From positions 1-14,211 of the forward strand of contig CAZVIK010000094.1 in NCBI GenBank assembly GCA_964627045.1: a stretch of DNA of 14,211 nt. Reading direction: 5' to 3'. The notes below the pieces were generated by a model. That model worked only from the letters and a program-made list of their open reading frames with translations. It had not been told where the DNA came from and searched no databases. Source of the stretch: CAZVIK01 sp964627045 (GTDB lineage Bacteria > Acidobacteriota > Terriglobia > Bryobacterales > Bryobacteraceae). A program made the translations under genes and the position numbers. Shown in pieces: positions 1 to 6,846 of the stretch (position 1 is the first letter of the stretch; every line of letters starts with the position of its first letter).

Positions 1-343
1 GCGCGATTTCGCCCTCGCTCAACCGCACGTCGTCGTACGCCGCCGGACGGTGGATGGTGAAGTCGGGCTGCCCTTCGCCGTCGAGGAACACGGTTACGTG
101 GCCGGTGGCGTGATGGCCGCTGGTCTTGATGTAGCCGTCTTCCAGTCCCGCCTCCACCAGGAGCCGCCGGGCCTCCGTGCCCAGGGCGTCCTTGCCGACG
201 GCGCTGACGAACGCCACCTGGTGGCTGAGCCTGCGCGCGTGAACGGCAAAGTTGAGAGACGCGCCGCCAAGCGTCTGGCGGTCCGCGAAGCAGTCCCACA
301 GGGTTTCGCCGAACACGAGGATCCGGCGTGTCTCGCCACCCAT
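1..343 (-). CDS. PfkB-family sugar kinase, N-terminal part (runs off window)
   Basis: Reading the minus strand from the ATG at 343 gives 114 codons open to the window edge, so only the N-terminal third is present. The start reads MGGETRRILVFGETLWDCF. The segment GGASLNFAVHARRL (residues 26-39) is the sugar-binding glycine pair and Asn of the ribokinase/fructokinase (PfkB) fold, followed by a VSAVGKDALG stretch (46-55) typical of the family. These enzymes phosphorylate a sugar hydroxyl with ATP in the cytoplasm; the ATP-site motif and catalytic Asp would lie beyond the edge. The start is 4 nt past the stop of the RhaT-like gene, with an AGGG ribosome site 8 nt upstream, so the two are almost certainly co-transcribed. 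Fructokinase is the closest guess, but the substrate cannot be fixed from this fragment. Note that classical rhamnulokinase belongs to a different family (FGGY). Confidence 0.87.
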   Translation of the reverse strand, partial: MGGETRRILVFGETLWDCFADRQTLGGASLNFAVHARRLSHQVAFVSAVGKDALGTEARRLLVEAGLEDGYIKTSGHHATGHVTVFLDGEGQPDFTIHRPAAYDDVRLSEGEIA

Positions 344-347
344 ACGG

Positions 348-1382
348 CTAACCCTGCCCGGCCAACGCGACGACCACAATTGCCACGACGAGGACTGCGA
401 TTCCGCTCCAGCAAAGGGCCCGGGTCTTGCCGCTGGTGCGCGCCCATTCACCGGTGATGAAGCCGAGGATGTTGGCGACGATGATGTTCATCGACATGAA
501 GATGGGCCAGCCGAGCACCGCGCCAAGCGGCCCCATCATGGCGGCGCCGACACCGTATAAGCTTATGCCGCCGTACCAGAGCAGCCCCATCGCAGAAGCG
601 CCGATAAGGTACAGGCCGGTCATCCCGCCTGCCGCGTACTTGCCCCACGTCCGCTTCTTCGACAGGAGGTAGATCGGGTAGATGGCGTTCGGGAGGAAAC
701 CTCCCGCCAGGGCCGGCGCCCAAATCGCGTTGGAGGCGAGATCGGGCCTCGCACCGAACGTGGTGGCGGAATCCTGAAGAGCCTTGCCGAACACGAAGCT
801 GAAGTTCAGCATGGGGGAGAGCACGCCCGAGGCGAGACAGATGATCAGCCCAATCTTAAAGCGATTCGGGTCGGAAAAGCCCTCGCGGCCGGCGCGCTGG
901 CGGTCGCGCAACGCCCCGGCGCGGGCCAGCAGCACGATTCCCAGGATCACCAGGAGCAGCGAAACAAGAAGCAGGACCCCGCGTTGCGAATACAACTCGC
1001 CGGGACTCAATACAAGCAGCGGCAGGAGCGTGCCGAAACTGCTCGTGATTCCGAGGATGACGGCAAACCCCAGCGCCATTCCCACACGACTGATGCCCAA
1101 ACCAAAGAGCGTCGAACCGAGTCCCCAGCCGAGTCCGAACAGAGCCACCAGGATTATTGCCGAGACGGGCACCGTTCCATAGACGTCCGCAAGAGAGGGG
1201 ACCGTAAGATAGGCGAGGACGCACGGGAACAAGATCAGGCCGACGACGGAGTACACGAGCCAGGTGTTCTCCCACCGCCAGCGCCGCTCCATCTTCTTCA
1301 TTGGAAGGGCGAAGCTTCCCTGCAACATGCCGCCGACAACGGCCAGGAGAGCGCCGAGATTAACTTGATTGAGCATACTCAT
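348..1382 (-). CDS. rhaT: RhaT-family L-rhamnose/proton symporter
   Basis: The product is 344 residues, the same length as E. coli RhaT. It is almost entirely hydrophobic, with about ten predicted membrane helices. The N-terminal signature is clear: a helix with GGMLQGSFALPMKKM (residues 17-31) followed by WRWENTW (35-41), typical of the L-rhamnose-H+ symporter family within the drug/metabolite transporter superfamily. It should import L-rhamnose or a similar sugar across the inner membrane using the proton gradient. I chose the ATG at 1382; an ATG two codons later (1376) is equally possible, and neither has a strong Shine-Dalgarno. The same frame stays open further upstream but would run antisense through mtaB and add a non-hydrophobic tail, so that extension is rejected. 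The PfkB kinase follows after 4 nt, suggesting import coupled to phosphorylation. No rhamnose isomerase, aldolase or regulator is visible here, so the substrate is inferred from the family. Confidence 0.9.
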   Translation of the reverse strand: MSMLNQVNLGALLAVVGGMLQGSFALPMKKMERRWRWENTWLVYSVVGLILFPCVLAYLTVPSLADVYGTVPVSAIILVALFGLGWGLGSTLFGLGISRVGMALGFAVILGITSSFGTLLPLLVLSPGELYSQRGVLLLVSLLLVILGIVLLARAGALRDRQRAGREGFSDPNRFKIGLIICLASGVLSPMLNFSFVFGKALQDSATTFGARPDLASNAIWAPALAGGFLPNAIYPIYLLSKKRTWGKYAAGGMTGLYLIGASAMGLLWYGGISLYGVGAAMMGPLGAVLGWPIFMSMNIIVANILGFITGEWARTSGKTRALCWSGIAVLVVAIVVVALAGQG

Positions 1383-1384
1383 CG

Positions 1385-1399
1385 AGCGGCAGAGCCGCT
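1385..1399. promoter_or_regulatory. Small inverted repeat in the rhaT/mtaB divergent gap
   Basis: AGCGGC, a 3-nt spacer, then GCCGCT form a perfect 6-bp stem. It sits just upstream of the rhaT start, where it could be an operator half-site pair or a 5' leader hairpin. In GC-rich DNA such short palindromes also arise by chance. Confidence 0.3.
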
Positions 1400-1410
1400 G
1401 TCCCGAAATA

Positions 1411-1425
1411 CTACCATAGAGGTAG
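1411..1425 (+). promoter_or_regulatory. Hairpin covering the mtaB ribosome binding site
   Basis: CTACC, a 5-nt loop ATAGA, then GGTAG form a perfect 5-bp stem. The GAGG at 1419-1422, 9 nt before the mtaB ATG and its best Shine-Dalgarno candidate, lies in the loop and the 3' arm, so folding would partly mask it. The stem is short and its effect is inference only. Confidence 0.3.
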
Positions 1426-1431
1426 AGAGCC

Positions 1432-2766
1432 ATGCGGTTTTTTCTGAGGAATTTCGGATGCCGGGCGACGCAAGCCGACGGCGCGGCGCTAACCGCGGCG
1501 CTGCTGCGCGACGGCCATTCCGCCGCTGCCGCCGCATCCGAGGCCGATGTGGTGATCCTGAACTCCTGCACGGTGACCACGTCGGCCGACAACGATCTGC
1601 GCCAGGCGGCGCGGCACGTGCAGCGCGAAAATCCCGGCGCGCGGATTCTGCTGACAGGGTGTTACGCGCAGCGAGCGCCGGAGGAGGCCGCTTCCCTGCC
1701 CGGCGTCTCCTGGGTGGTGGGCAACACACACAAGCTGCGCATCCCGGAAATCCTCGCGGCCGATCCGGCCGCATGCCACGAGCGGGTGTTCGTCGGGGAC
1801 ATCGGCGCCGAACGGGAGTTCGTTTCCGCCGCAGTATTGGAGGCGTCGGAGGACCGAACCCGGCCGACGCTGAAGATCCAGGACGGCTGCAACAACCATT
1901 GCACGTTCTGCATCATCCCCAGCGTGCGCGGGCGCAGCCGGAGCGCGCCGCCGGATCGCGTCGTCGAACAGGTGCGGGGCCTGGCGGCGGCGTACCGGGA
2001 GATCGTACTCAGCGGAGTGAACCTGGGACGGTGGGGGCGCGACCTCGATTCGCCGCAGCGCCTCCCGGCGCTGTTGCGGCGGTTACTGGACGAGACCGAT
2101 GCCGGACGCATCCGCCTGAGTTCCGTCGAGCCAATGGACCTGTCCGACGAACTGCTGGAGCTGATGGCCTCGACGCCGCGCCTCGCGCAACACGTTCACG
2201 CGCCGCTCCAGACGGGTTCCGACAGCGTGTTGCGGAGGATGCGCCGCTGGTATCGCGCGCGGCACTACGCCGGCCGGATTCAACGCGCGCGCCAGTGGAT
2301 GCCGGAGGCCGCCATCGGCGCCGATGTACTGGTGGGTTTTCCAGGGGAGACCGAAGCGGAGTTCGAGGAGAACCGGGCGTTCATTGAGGCGCTTCCTTTC
2401 ACCTATCTCCACGTGTTCACCTATTCGGAGCGTCCCGGAACCCCGGCGGCGGCGATGGACGGGCAGGTCCCGGTGCGGGAACGCAAACGCCGGAATCGAG
2501 TATTGAGGGAACTGGCGGCGGCCAAGAACCTGGAGTTCCGCCGCAGCATGATCGGACGCAGGCTCCCGGCGGTGACGATTGAAGACGGAGAGACCGCCCT
2601 GACCAGCAACTACTTGAAGGTAGCCCTGGCCCGGCCGCGCGAACCGAACCGGTTGATCGAGGTCCAAATCGGCGGTCTAGGCGAGGGCGTGGTCGAGGTC
2701 GGCGATCACGTCTTCCACGTCATCGATTCCCACTGTAAGCCGGACAAGGTTTTCCGTAATGCCTAG
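1432..2766 (+). CDS. mtaB: tRNA (N6-threonylcarbamoyladenosine-37-C2) methylthiotransferase MtaB
   Basis: The 444-residue product is a radical-SAM methylthiotransferase. The N-terminal domain carries the three cluster cysteines: C10 (FGCRATQAD), C46 (NSCTVT) and C77 (TGCYAQ). The radical-SAM motif CxxxCxxC is C153, C157 and C160. HVHAPLQTGSDSVLRRM and VGFPGETEAEF are core motifs of the family, and a TRAM RNA-binding domain follows near the C-terminus. MtaB converts t6A to ms2t6A at position 37 of ANN-decoding tRNAs, using two Fe-S clusters and SAM. The GCRATQAD start and NSCTVT favour MtaB over MiaB or RimO. The ATG has GAGG 9 nt upstream. The last 30 codons, including the stop, run antisense over the end of the PLP-enzyme gene and extend past the usual TRAM end, which is odd. 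The gene diverges from rhaT. Confidence 0.93.
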   Translation: MRFFLRNFGCRATQADGAALTAALLRDGHSAAAAASEADVVILNSCTVTTSADNDLRQAARHVQRENPGARILLTGCYAQRAPEEAASLPGVSWVVGNTHKLRIPEILAADPAACHERVFVGDIGAEREFVSAAVLEASEDRTRPTLKIQDGCNNHCTFCIIPSVRGRSRSAPPDRVVEQVRGLAAAYREIVLSGVNLGRWGRDLDSPQRLPALLRRLLDETDAGRIRLSSVEPMDLSDELLELMASTPRLAQHVHAPLQTGSDSVLRRMRRWYRARHYAGRIQRARQWMPEAAIGADVLVGFPGETEAEFEENRAFIEALPFTYLHVFTYSERPGTPAAAMDGQVPVRERKRRNRVLRELAAAKNLEFRRSMIGRRLPAVTIEDGETALTSNYLKVALARPREPNRLIEVQIGGLGEGVVEVGDHVFHVIDSHCKPDKVFRNA

Positions 2767-3855
2767 CGGCTCGCGTTCGGCCGGCGGTACGTCGCGGTGC
2801 GAACTGATCGGGGGGTACAGCATCATTGTGTGCACGTCCCCGAGGGAGGTCGCGCGCACGACCAACTTCAGCCTGTCCATGAACTCGAACACGCGCTCGC
2901 GGCCGGCGCCGCGCAGGCGGAAGCTCACCATCGCCCCGTACAAACCCCTGGGGAACAGGCGCGCGATCACCGCGCTGTCGGGATGGGCCGGATCGTTCGG
3001 ATACTCGACCGACTCGATTCGCCGGTCAGCTCTCAGCCAGGCCGCCACGCGAGCGGCGTTGGCGCATTGCCGTTCCATACGAAGCGGAAAAGTCTTCACG
3101 CCGCGCATGGCCAGATAGCACTCGAAGGCACCGAGCACCGGGCCATTGGTGCGCGCCAGCGTCCGCAGCCAGTCGTAGTGCGCCTTATCGGACACGACGA
3201 TGCCGCCGAGCACGTCGCCGTGTCCCGACAGGAACTTGGTGAGGCTCTCCACGACCAGGTCTGCGCCCCATTCGAGCGGACGCACCAATAAAGGCGTGGC
3301 GAAAGTATTGTCCACCACGAGCGCCGCGCCGGCCGCGTGTGCGGCTTCCGCCACTCGGCCGATGTCGCCCACGCGGAGCACGGGGTTGGAGATCGTCTCC
3401 ATCAGGATGCAGCCGGGCTGATGCAATTGGACCGCGCGGGCGAGGGCGCCGGCGTCGTAGATGTCGGTGTAGTAGATCTTCACGCCCAGCGGCTCGAAGA
3501 TCCGCAGAAACATGTTGATGGTGGCGCCATAGAGCGCATCGGCGGAGACCACGGTCTTGGGCCGGCCGTTGAGCGCCGTCAGAATCGCCAACTCCAGTGC
3601 GGCCATACCGGAGGCGCAGGCCTGCGCGCCGTAGCCGTTCTCGAGCGTCGCCACGAGTTCTTCCAGGGCGGAGGCCGTGGGGTTGCCGTAGCGGGTGTAG
3701 GATTCACCCGCCATTTCGTGTGCGAAGATTCGGTCGAGTTGCTCGGTACGCTCGGCAATGTAGCTGGCAGCACCGTAGACCGGCACGGTGACAGGAACCT
3801 GGTCTGGCGGAAGTTTGCGGTCGCCGGCATGAACCGCCTGGGTGTGGATCTTCAC
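2677..3855 (-). CDS. Cys/Met-metabolism PLP-dependent enzyme (cystathionine gamma-synthase / gamma-lyase / O-acylhomoserine sulfhydrylase type)
   Basis: The 392-residue product is a full-length member of the gamma-family of PLP enzymes (MetB/MetC/MGL/MetY). Visible landmarks are SYTRYGNPT (52-60, phosphate binding from the partner subunit), Y109 (LYG) stacking on PLP, D182 in DNTFATP, the Schiff-base K207 in SLTKFLSGHGD, and R372 (NLVRLTVG) for the substrate carboxylate. Methionine gamma-lyase has a Cys directly after the LYG motif; here it is A111, which argues against a canonical lyase of that kind. The exact reaction cannot be settled from sequence. The start is the GTG at 3855, one nt after the cysS stop, with GAGGAA 5 nt upstream; the frame remains open further into cysS but that part is a shadow. 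It is the last gene of the dus-rnhA-cysS group, and its end overlaps the mtaB tail by 90 bp. Confidence 0.9.
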   Translation of the reverse strand: MKIHTQAVHAGDRKLPPDQVPVTVPVYGAASYIAERTEQLDRIFAHEMAGESYTRYGNPTASALEELVATLENGYGAQACASGMAALELAILTALNGRPKTVVSADALYGATINMFLRIFEPLGVKIYYTDIYDAGALARAVQLHQPGCILMETISNPVLRVGDIGRVAEAAHAAGAALVVDNTFATPLLVRPLEWGADLVVESLTKFLSGHGDVLGGIVVSDKAHYDWLRTLARTNGPVLGAFECYLAMRGVKTFPLRMERQCANAARVAAWLRADRRIESVEYPNDPAHPDSAVIARLFPRGLYGAMVSFRLRGAGRERVFEFMDRLKLVVRATSLGDVHTMMLYPPISSHRDVPPAEREPLGITENLVRLTVGIDDVEDVIADLDHALA

Positions 3856-3856
3856 G

Positions 3857-5257
3857 CTACTTCCTCTTCCAGCGGACGCCATCCTTGGCGTCCTCCAGGA
3901 TGATGCCCTTTTCCAGCAGGTCTTTGCGGATCTGGTCGGCCTTGGCGAAGTCGCGGGACTTGCGGGCAGCGTTGCGTTCGGCGATCCGGGCGTCCACCTC
4001 GGCGTCGGTGAGACTGCCGGCGGCCACGGTTGGGCGCAGCACGTCGAACACGCCGTCAAACCTCGCCAGCAGGTCCTGCGCCGCCGCCACATTTCCTTGC
4101 CGGAACTCACCCTGATCCATCGCGGTGTTGGTGTCACGTATGAATTCGAAGATCGCGCCCAGAGCTTCGGCGGTGTTGAGATCGTCGTCAAGGCTCTGCT
4201 CGAAACGCACCAGGGCGCTCGATGTGCGTTCGGCCATCTTCTCCGAAGCGCCGTCCGCGAAGCGCTCCGTGTCCAGCCGGAGCCTGTAGTTGCGCAAACG
4301 CTCGATCGCGGTCTGCGCACTTTTTAGCCCGTCGAAGGTGAAGTTGAGCTGCTTGCGGTAGGGCACGGAGGCCAGGAGGTAGCGCACCGCCTCGGGGGGC
4401 CAGCCTTTCTCCAGAACGTCGCGCAGCGTGTAGAAGTTCCCGAGCGACTTGGACATGGTCTGGCCTTCCACCATCAGGTGTTCGGAGTGCAGCCAGAAGC
4501 GCGCGAAGGGCTTACCGGTAGCGGCCTCGGATTGAGCGATCTCGTTCTCGTGGTGTGGGAACGTGAGGTCGATACCTCCGGCGTGGATGTCCAGCGTCTC
4601 GCCGAGATATTTCATCGCCATGGCGGAGCACTCGATGTGCCAGCCGGGGCGGCCCGCTCCGATGGGCGTCTCCCAGAAGTGTTCGCCCTCTTTGCGCGCT
4701 TTCCAGAGCACGAAGTCGCGGGCGTTCTCCTTGTCGTACTTGTCGGTGTCCACACGGGCGCCGTCCAGAATGCCCTGGAAGTCGATGTCCGAGAGCTTGC
4801 CGTACTCGGGGAACGTCGCCACACGGAAGTAGACCGAGCCTTCGCTTACATAGGTGTGGCCCGCGGCGGAGAGCCGCTCGATCAACGCCACCATGTCGCC
4901 GATGTGATCGGTGGCCTTGACCAAGTGCTCGGGCTTCTCCATGCGCAGGGTATCCCGGTCCTCTTCGAAGGCCGCGGCGTAGACCGCCGTATATTCGCCG
5001 AGCGACTTGCCGGCGGCGACGGATTGTTGAATGATCCGGTCATCCACGTCGGTCAGGTTCATGACGTGGTCGAGGTCAAACCCGCGATACCGCAGCCAGC
5101 GCCGCAGGATGTCCTGAAAGACGAACGTCCGGAAGTTCCCGATGTGGGCGTAGCTCCAAACCGTTGGTCCGCAGGTGTACATGCGGACGGTGCGGCCGTC
5201 GGCCGGCGCGAAATCCTGAACCTGGCTCGTCAGAGAGTTGTAGAAACGTAGAGACAT
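3857..5257 (-). CDS. cysS: Cysteine--tRNA ligase
   Basis: The 466-residue class I synthetase is complete. It attaches cysteine to tRNA-Cys in the cytoplasm. The HIGH motif appears as HIGN (38-41) and the KMSKS loop as TMSKS (267-271). The zinc that recognises the cysteine thiol should be held by C29, C210, H235 and E239 (PHHENE). The DALR-type anticodon domain occupies roughly residues 340-466. The length matches the family (about 460-480). The ATG at 5257 has only a weak ribosome site; a 42-nt gap separates it from rnhA, so coupling to upstream genes is likely but not certain. The next gene begins 1 nt after its stop, and the end of cysS supplies that gene's Shine-Dalgarno, so translation is probably coupled. 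Confidence 0.97.
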   Translation of the reverse strand: MSLRFYNSLTSQVQDFAPADGRTVRMYTCGPTVWSYAHIGNFRTFVFQDILRRWLRYRGFDLDHVMNLTDVDDRIIQQSVAAGKSLGEYTAVYAAAFEEDRDTLRMEKPEHLVKATDHIGDMVALIERLSAAGHTYVSEGSVYFRVATFPEYGKLSDIDFQGILDGARVDTDKYDKENARDFVLWKARKEGEHFWETPIGAGRPGWHIECSAMAMKYLGETLDIHAGGIDLTFPHHENEIAQSEAATGKPFARFWLHSEHLMVEGQTMSKSLGNFYTLRDVLEKGWPPEAVRYLLASVPYRKQLNFTFDGLKSAQTAIERLRNYRLRLDTERFADGASEKMAERTSSALVRFEQSLDDDLNTAEALGAIFEFIRDTNTAMDQGEFRQGNVAAAQDLLARFDGVFDVLRPTVAAGSLTDAEVDARIAERNAARKSRDFAKADQIRKDLLEKGIILEDAKDGVRWKRK

Positions 5258-5299
5258 AGCGGAAACCGGATTGACTTCTATCGTAGCAGGCGGCCCGGA

Positions 5300-5746
5300 C
5301 TACAGCGGGCTGGAGGCCTGTTCGCGGGCGGCGCGGGAGGCGAGTTCGTCGGCGCGGTTGTTATCGGCGTGCGAGGCGTGGCCTTTGGTCCAGGTCCAGG
5401 TTGCGCGGTGCCGGCCGATGGCCTGATCGAGGGCCTCCCACAGGTCCCGGTTCTTCACGGGTTGCTTACCCGCGTTCTTCCAGCCGTTGCGCTTCCACTT
5501 GTGCATCCACTCGGTGACGCCGTTCTTGAGGTATTCCGAATCGGTCACCACCTCGACTTCGCACGGTTCGGTGAGAATTTCGAAGCCGCGCACGGCGGCG
5601 GTCAATTCCATACGGTTGTTGGTGGTCCGGGCCTCGCATCCGAAGACCTCCCGGACGTGGGACTTGTAGCGCAGGATGGCGGCCCAGCCTCCGGGGCCGG
5701 GGTTGCCCAGGCAGGCGCCGTCTGTGATGAGCTTTACCTTCTTCAT
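5300..5746 (-). CDS. rnhA: Ribonuclease HI
   Basis: The 148-residue product is a typical single-domain bacterial RNase HI, which cuts the RNA strand of RNA/DNA hybrids such as R-loops and Okazaki primers. All four metal-binding acids are present: D9 (ITDGACLGNPGPGG), E47 (RMELTA), D69 (VTDSEYL) and D133 (NNRADELA). The loop histidine is H123 (TKGHASH). The basic Trp-rich helix region (MHKWKRNGWK, 81-90) that grips the hybrid is also present. The ATG at 5746 lies 4 nt beyond the dus stop; no strong Shine-Dalgarno is seen, so translation probably depends on coupling to dus. No hybrid-binding domain is added at the N-terminus. Confidence 0.96.
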   Translation of the reverse strand: MKKVKLITDGACLGNPGPGGWAAILRYKSHVREVFGCEARTTNNRMELTAAVRGFEILTEPCEVEVVTDSEYLKNGVTEWMHKWKRNGWKNAGKQPVKNRDLWEALDQAIGRHRATWTWTKGHASHADNNRADELASRAAREQASSPL

Positions 5747-5750
5747 TCGA

Positions 5751-6761
5751 TCAGGAGAGAATCGCCGCGGGTGCGTGCTCGAAGAAACGGTCCAGGACGG
5801 CCATGATCTCCGGCGCCTCGTGGGAATGGTGGATCGCCTGGCGCAGACGCGCCCCGTTCGGCAGGCCGTGGGTGAAGTACGTAGCGAATTGCTTCATCTT
5901 GCCGACAAGGTCGGATTCGTTCTGTTCCATGAGCATGCTGTAGTAGGAGCGCATGAGGTGAAACCGGTCGGCCAGCGTGGGGCGGTCATAGGTGCCCGTG
6001 CCCGCGTATTGCTCGATCTGGCGGAAGATCCAAGGGTTCGCCGCCGCCGCCCGCCCGATCATCACGGCGTCGCAACGCGTCTCACCAACCATCCGCACCG
6101 CATCCTCCGGGGTCACGATGTCGCCGTTGCCGATCACCGGAATCCTCACCGCGTCCTTAACTTCGGCGATGCGGCTCCAGTCGGCGCGACCGGAGTAGCC
6201 CTGCTCGCGGGTCCGCGGATGTAGCGCAACGGCGTTCAATCCACAGTCCTCGGCCAAACGAGCCAACTCCACCGACACGATCTCTCGCTCGTTCCATCCG
6301 GAGCGGCATTTCAGCGTGACGGGAATCGCCACAGCTTCGCGCACGGCGCGCAGAATCTTCCCCACCAGGGGCAGGTCGCGCAGCAGCCCGGAGCCGCCGT
6401 TGCAGCGCACAACCTTCTTGACGGGGCACCCGAGGTTGACGTCCACCAGATCGAAGCCGAGGCCCTCGCAAACCCGGGCCGCTTCGGCCAACACCTCGGG
6501 GTCCGCGCCGAACAACTGGGCCGAGATGGGGCGCTCGTCGGGCTGGAACACGAGGTAGTCGAATGTTCGTCCCGGCTTGCGTCCCCGTGACGATCCCACG
6601 ATGCCGTGGGAACTAGTGAACTCGGTCATCAGCAGGCCGCAGCCGCCCAGGCCGTGGATGAACCGGCGGAAAAGGGTATCGGTCACCCCCGCCATCGGCG
6701 CCAGGACCGTGGCTGGCGCGATCTCGACACCTCCGATACACAAGCCGGCGGGGAATTTCAT
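5751..6761 (-). CDS. dus: tRNA-dihydrouridine synthase (DusB-like)
   Basis: The 336-residue flavoenzyme reduces specific uridines in tRNA to dihydrouridine using FMN and NADPH. Family motifs in order are LAPMAGVTD (20-28), the catalytic-cysteine motif NLGCPVKKV (109-117, C112), LKCRSGW (150-156, K151), HPRTREQGYSG (181-191) and the FMN-phosphate loops GNGDI (211-215) and IGRAA (235-239). The C-terminal helical domain that binds tRNA spans about 245-336. Length and motifs fit the DusB group, but the subtype is not certain. The ATG at 6761 lacks a clear Shine-Dalgarno. A TAGAAT (minus strand, 6779-6774) a few bases upstream would give an almost leaderless mRNA. It is the first gene of the probable dus-rnhA-cysS-PLP enzyme operon and diverges from the glycine-zipper gene. 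Confidence 0.94.
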   Translation of the reverse strand: MKFPAGLCIGGVEIAPATVLAPMAGVTDTLFRRFIHGLGGCGLLMTEFTSSHGIVGSSRGRKPGRTFDYLVFQPDERPISAQLFGADPEVLAEAARVCEGLGFDLVDVNLGCPVKKVVRCNGGSGLLRDLPLVGKILRAVREAVAIPVTLKCRSGWNEREIVSVELARLAEDCGLNAVALHPRTREQGYSGRADWSRIAEVKDAVRIPVIGNGDIVTPEDAVRMVGETRCDAVMIGRAAAANPWIFRQIEQYAGTGTYDRPTLADRFHLMRSYYSMLMEQNESDLVGKMKQFATYFTHGLPNGARLRQAIHHSHEAPEIMAVLDRFFEHAPAAILS

Positions 6762-6773
6762 GCGTCTGAGACC

Positions 6774-6779
6774 ATTCTA
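6774..6779 (-). promoter_or_regulatory. Possible -10 element for the dus operon
   Basis: On the minus strand the hexamer reads TAGAAT, 5 of 6 matches to the sigma-70 -10 consensus. No good -35 sits 16-18 nt upstream (only TTGGTT/TTTGGT). Transcription would begin within about 10 nt of the dus ATG. Confidence 0.25.
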
Positions 6780-6830
6780 ACTTCGACTTTGTGTAAACCA
6801 AAGCCGCGCGGGAGGCGTCGCATAATGGAG

Positions 6831-6840
6831 AAAAGGAGGT
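6831..6840 (+). promoter_or_regulatory. Strong Shine-Dalgarno deciding the GTG start at 6847
   Basis: AAAAGGAGGT is a near-perfect anti-16S match. It abuts the GTG at 6841 (no room for initiation) but leaves 7 nt between GGAGG and the GTG at 6847, which is therefore the likely start. Confidence 0.75.
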
Positions 6841-6846
6841 GTGCGC

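Noticed and set aside
1383..1592. N-terminal extension of RhaT into mtaB
   Set aside because: It is antisense to the conserved MtaB N-terminus and lacks hydrophobic segments; start at 1382 gives the exact RhaT length.
984..2387. 467-codon open frame on the plus strand across rhaT and mtaB
   Set aside because: It crosses the divergent gap and shadows both genes; composition is Arg/Gly/Ala-rich.
3856..4320. N-terminal extension of the PLP enzyme by about 155 residues in an open frame
   Set aside because: It lies inside cysS in another frame on the same strand, has a low-complexity Arg/Pro/Ser-rich composition, and the GTG at 3855 gives the family N-terminus with a good ribosome site.
6821..6826. 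CATAAT as a -10 for the glycine-zipper gene
   Set aside because: Transcription would begin inside the Shine-Dalgarno, and no -35 is present.
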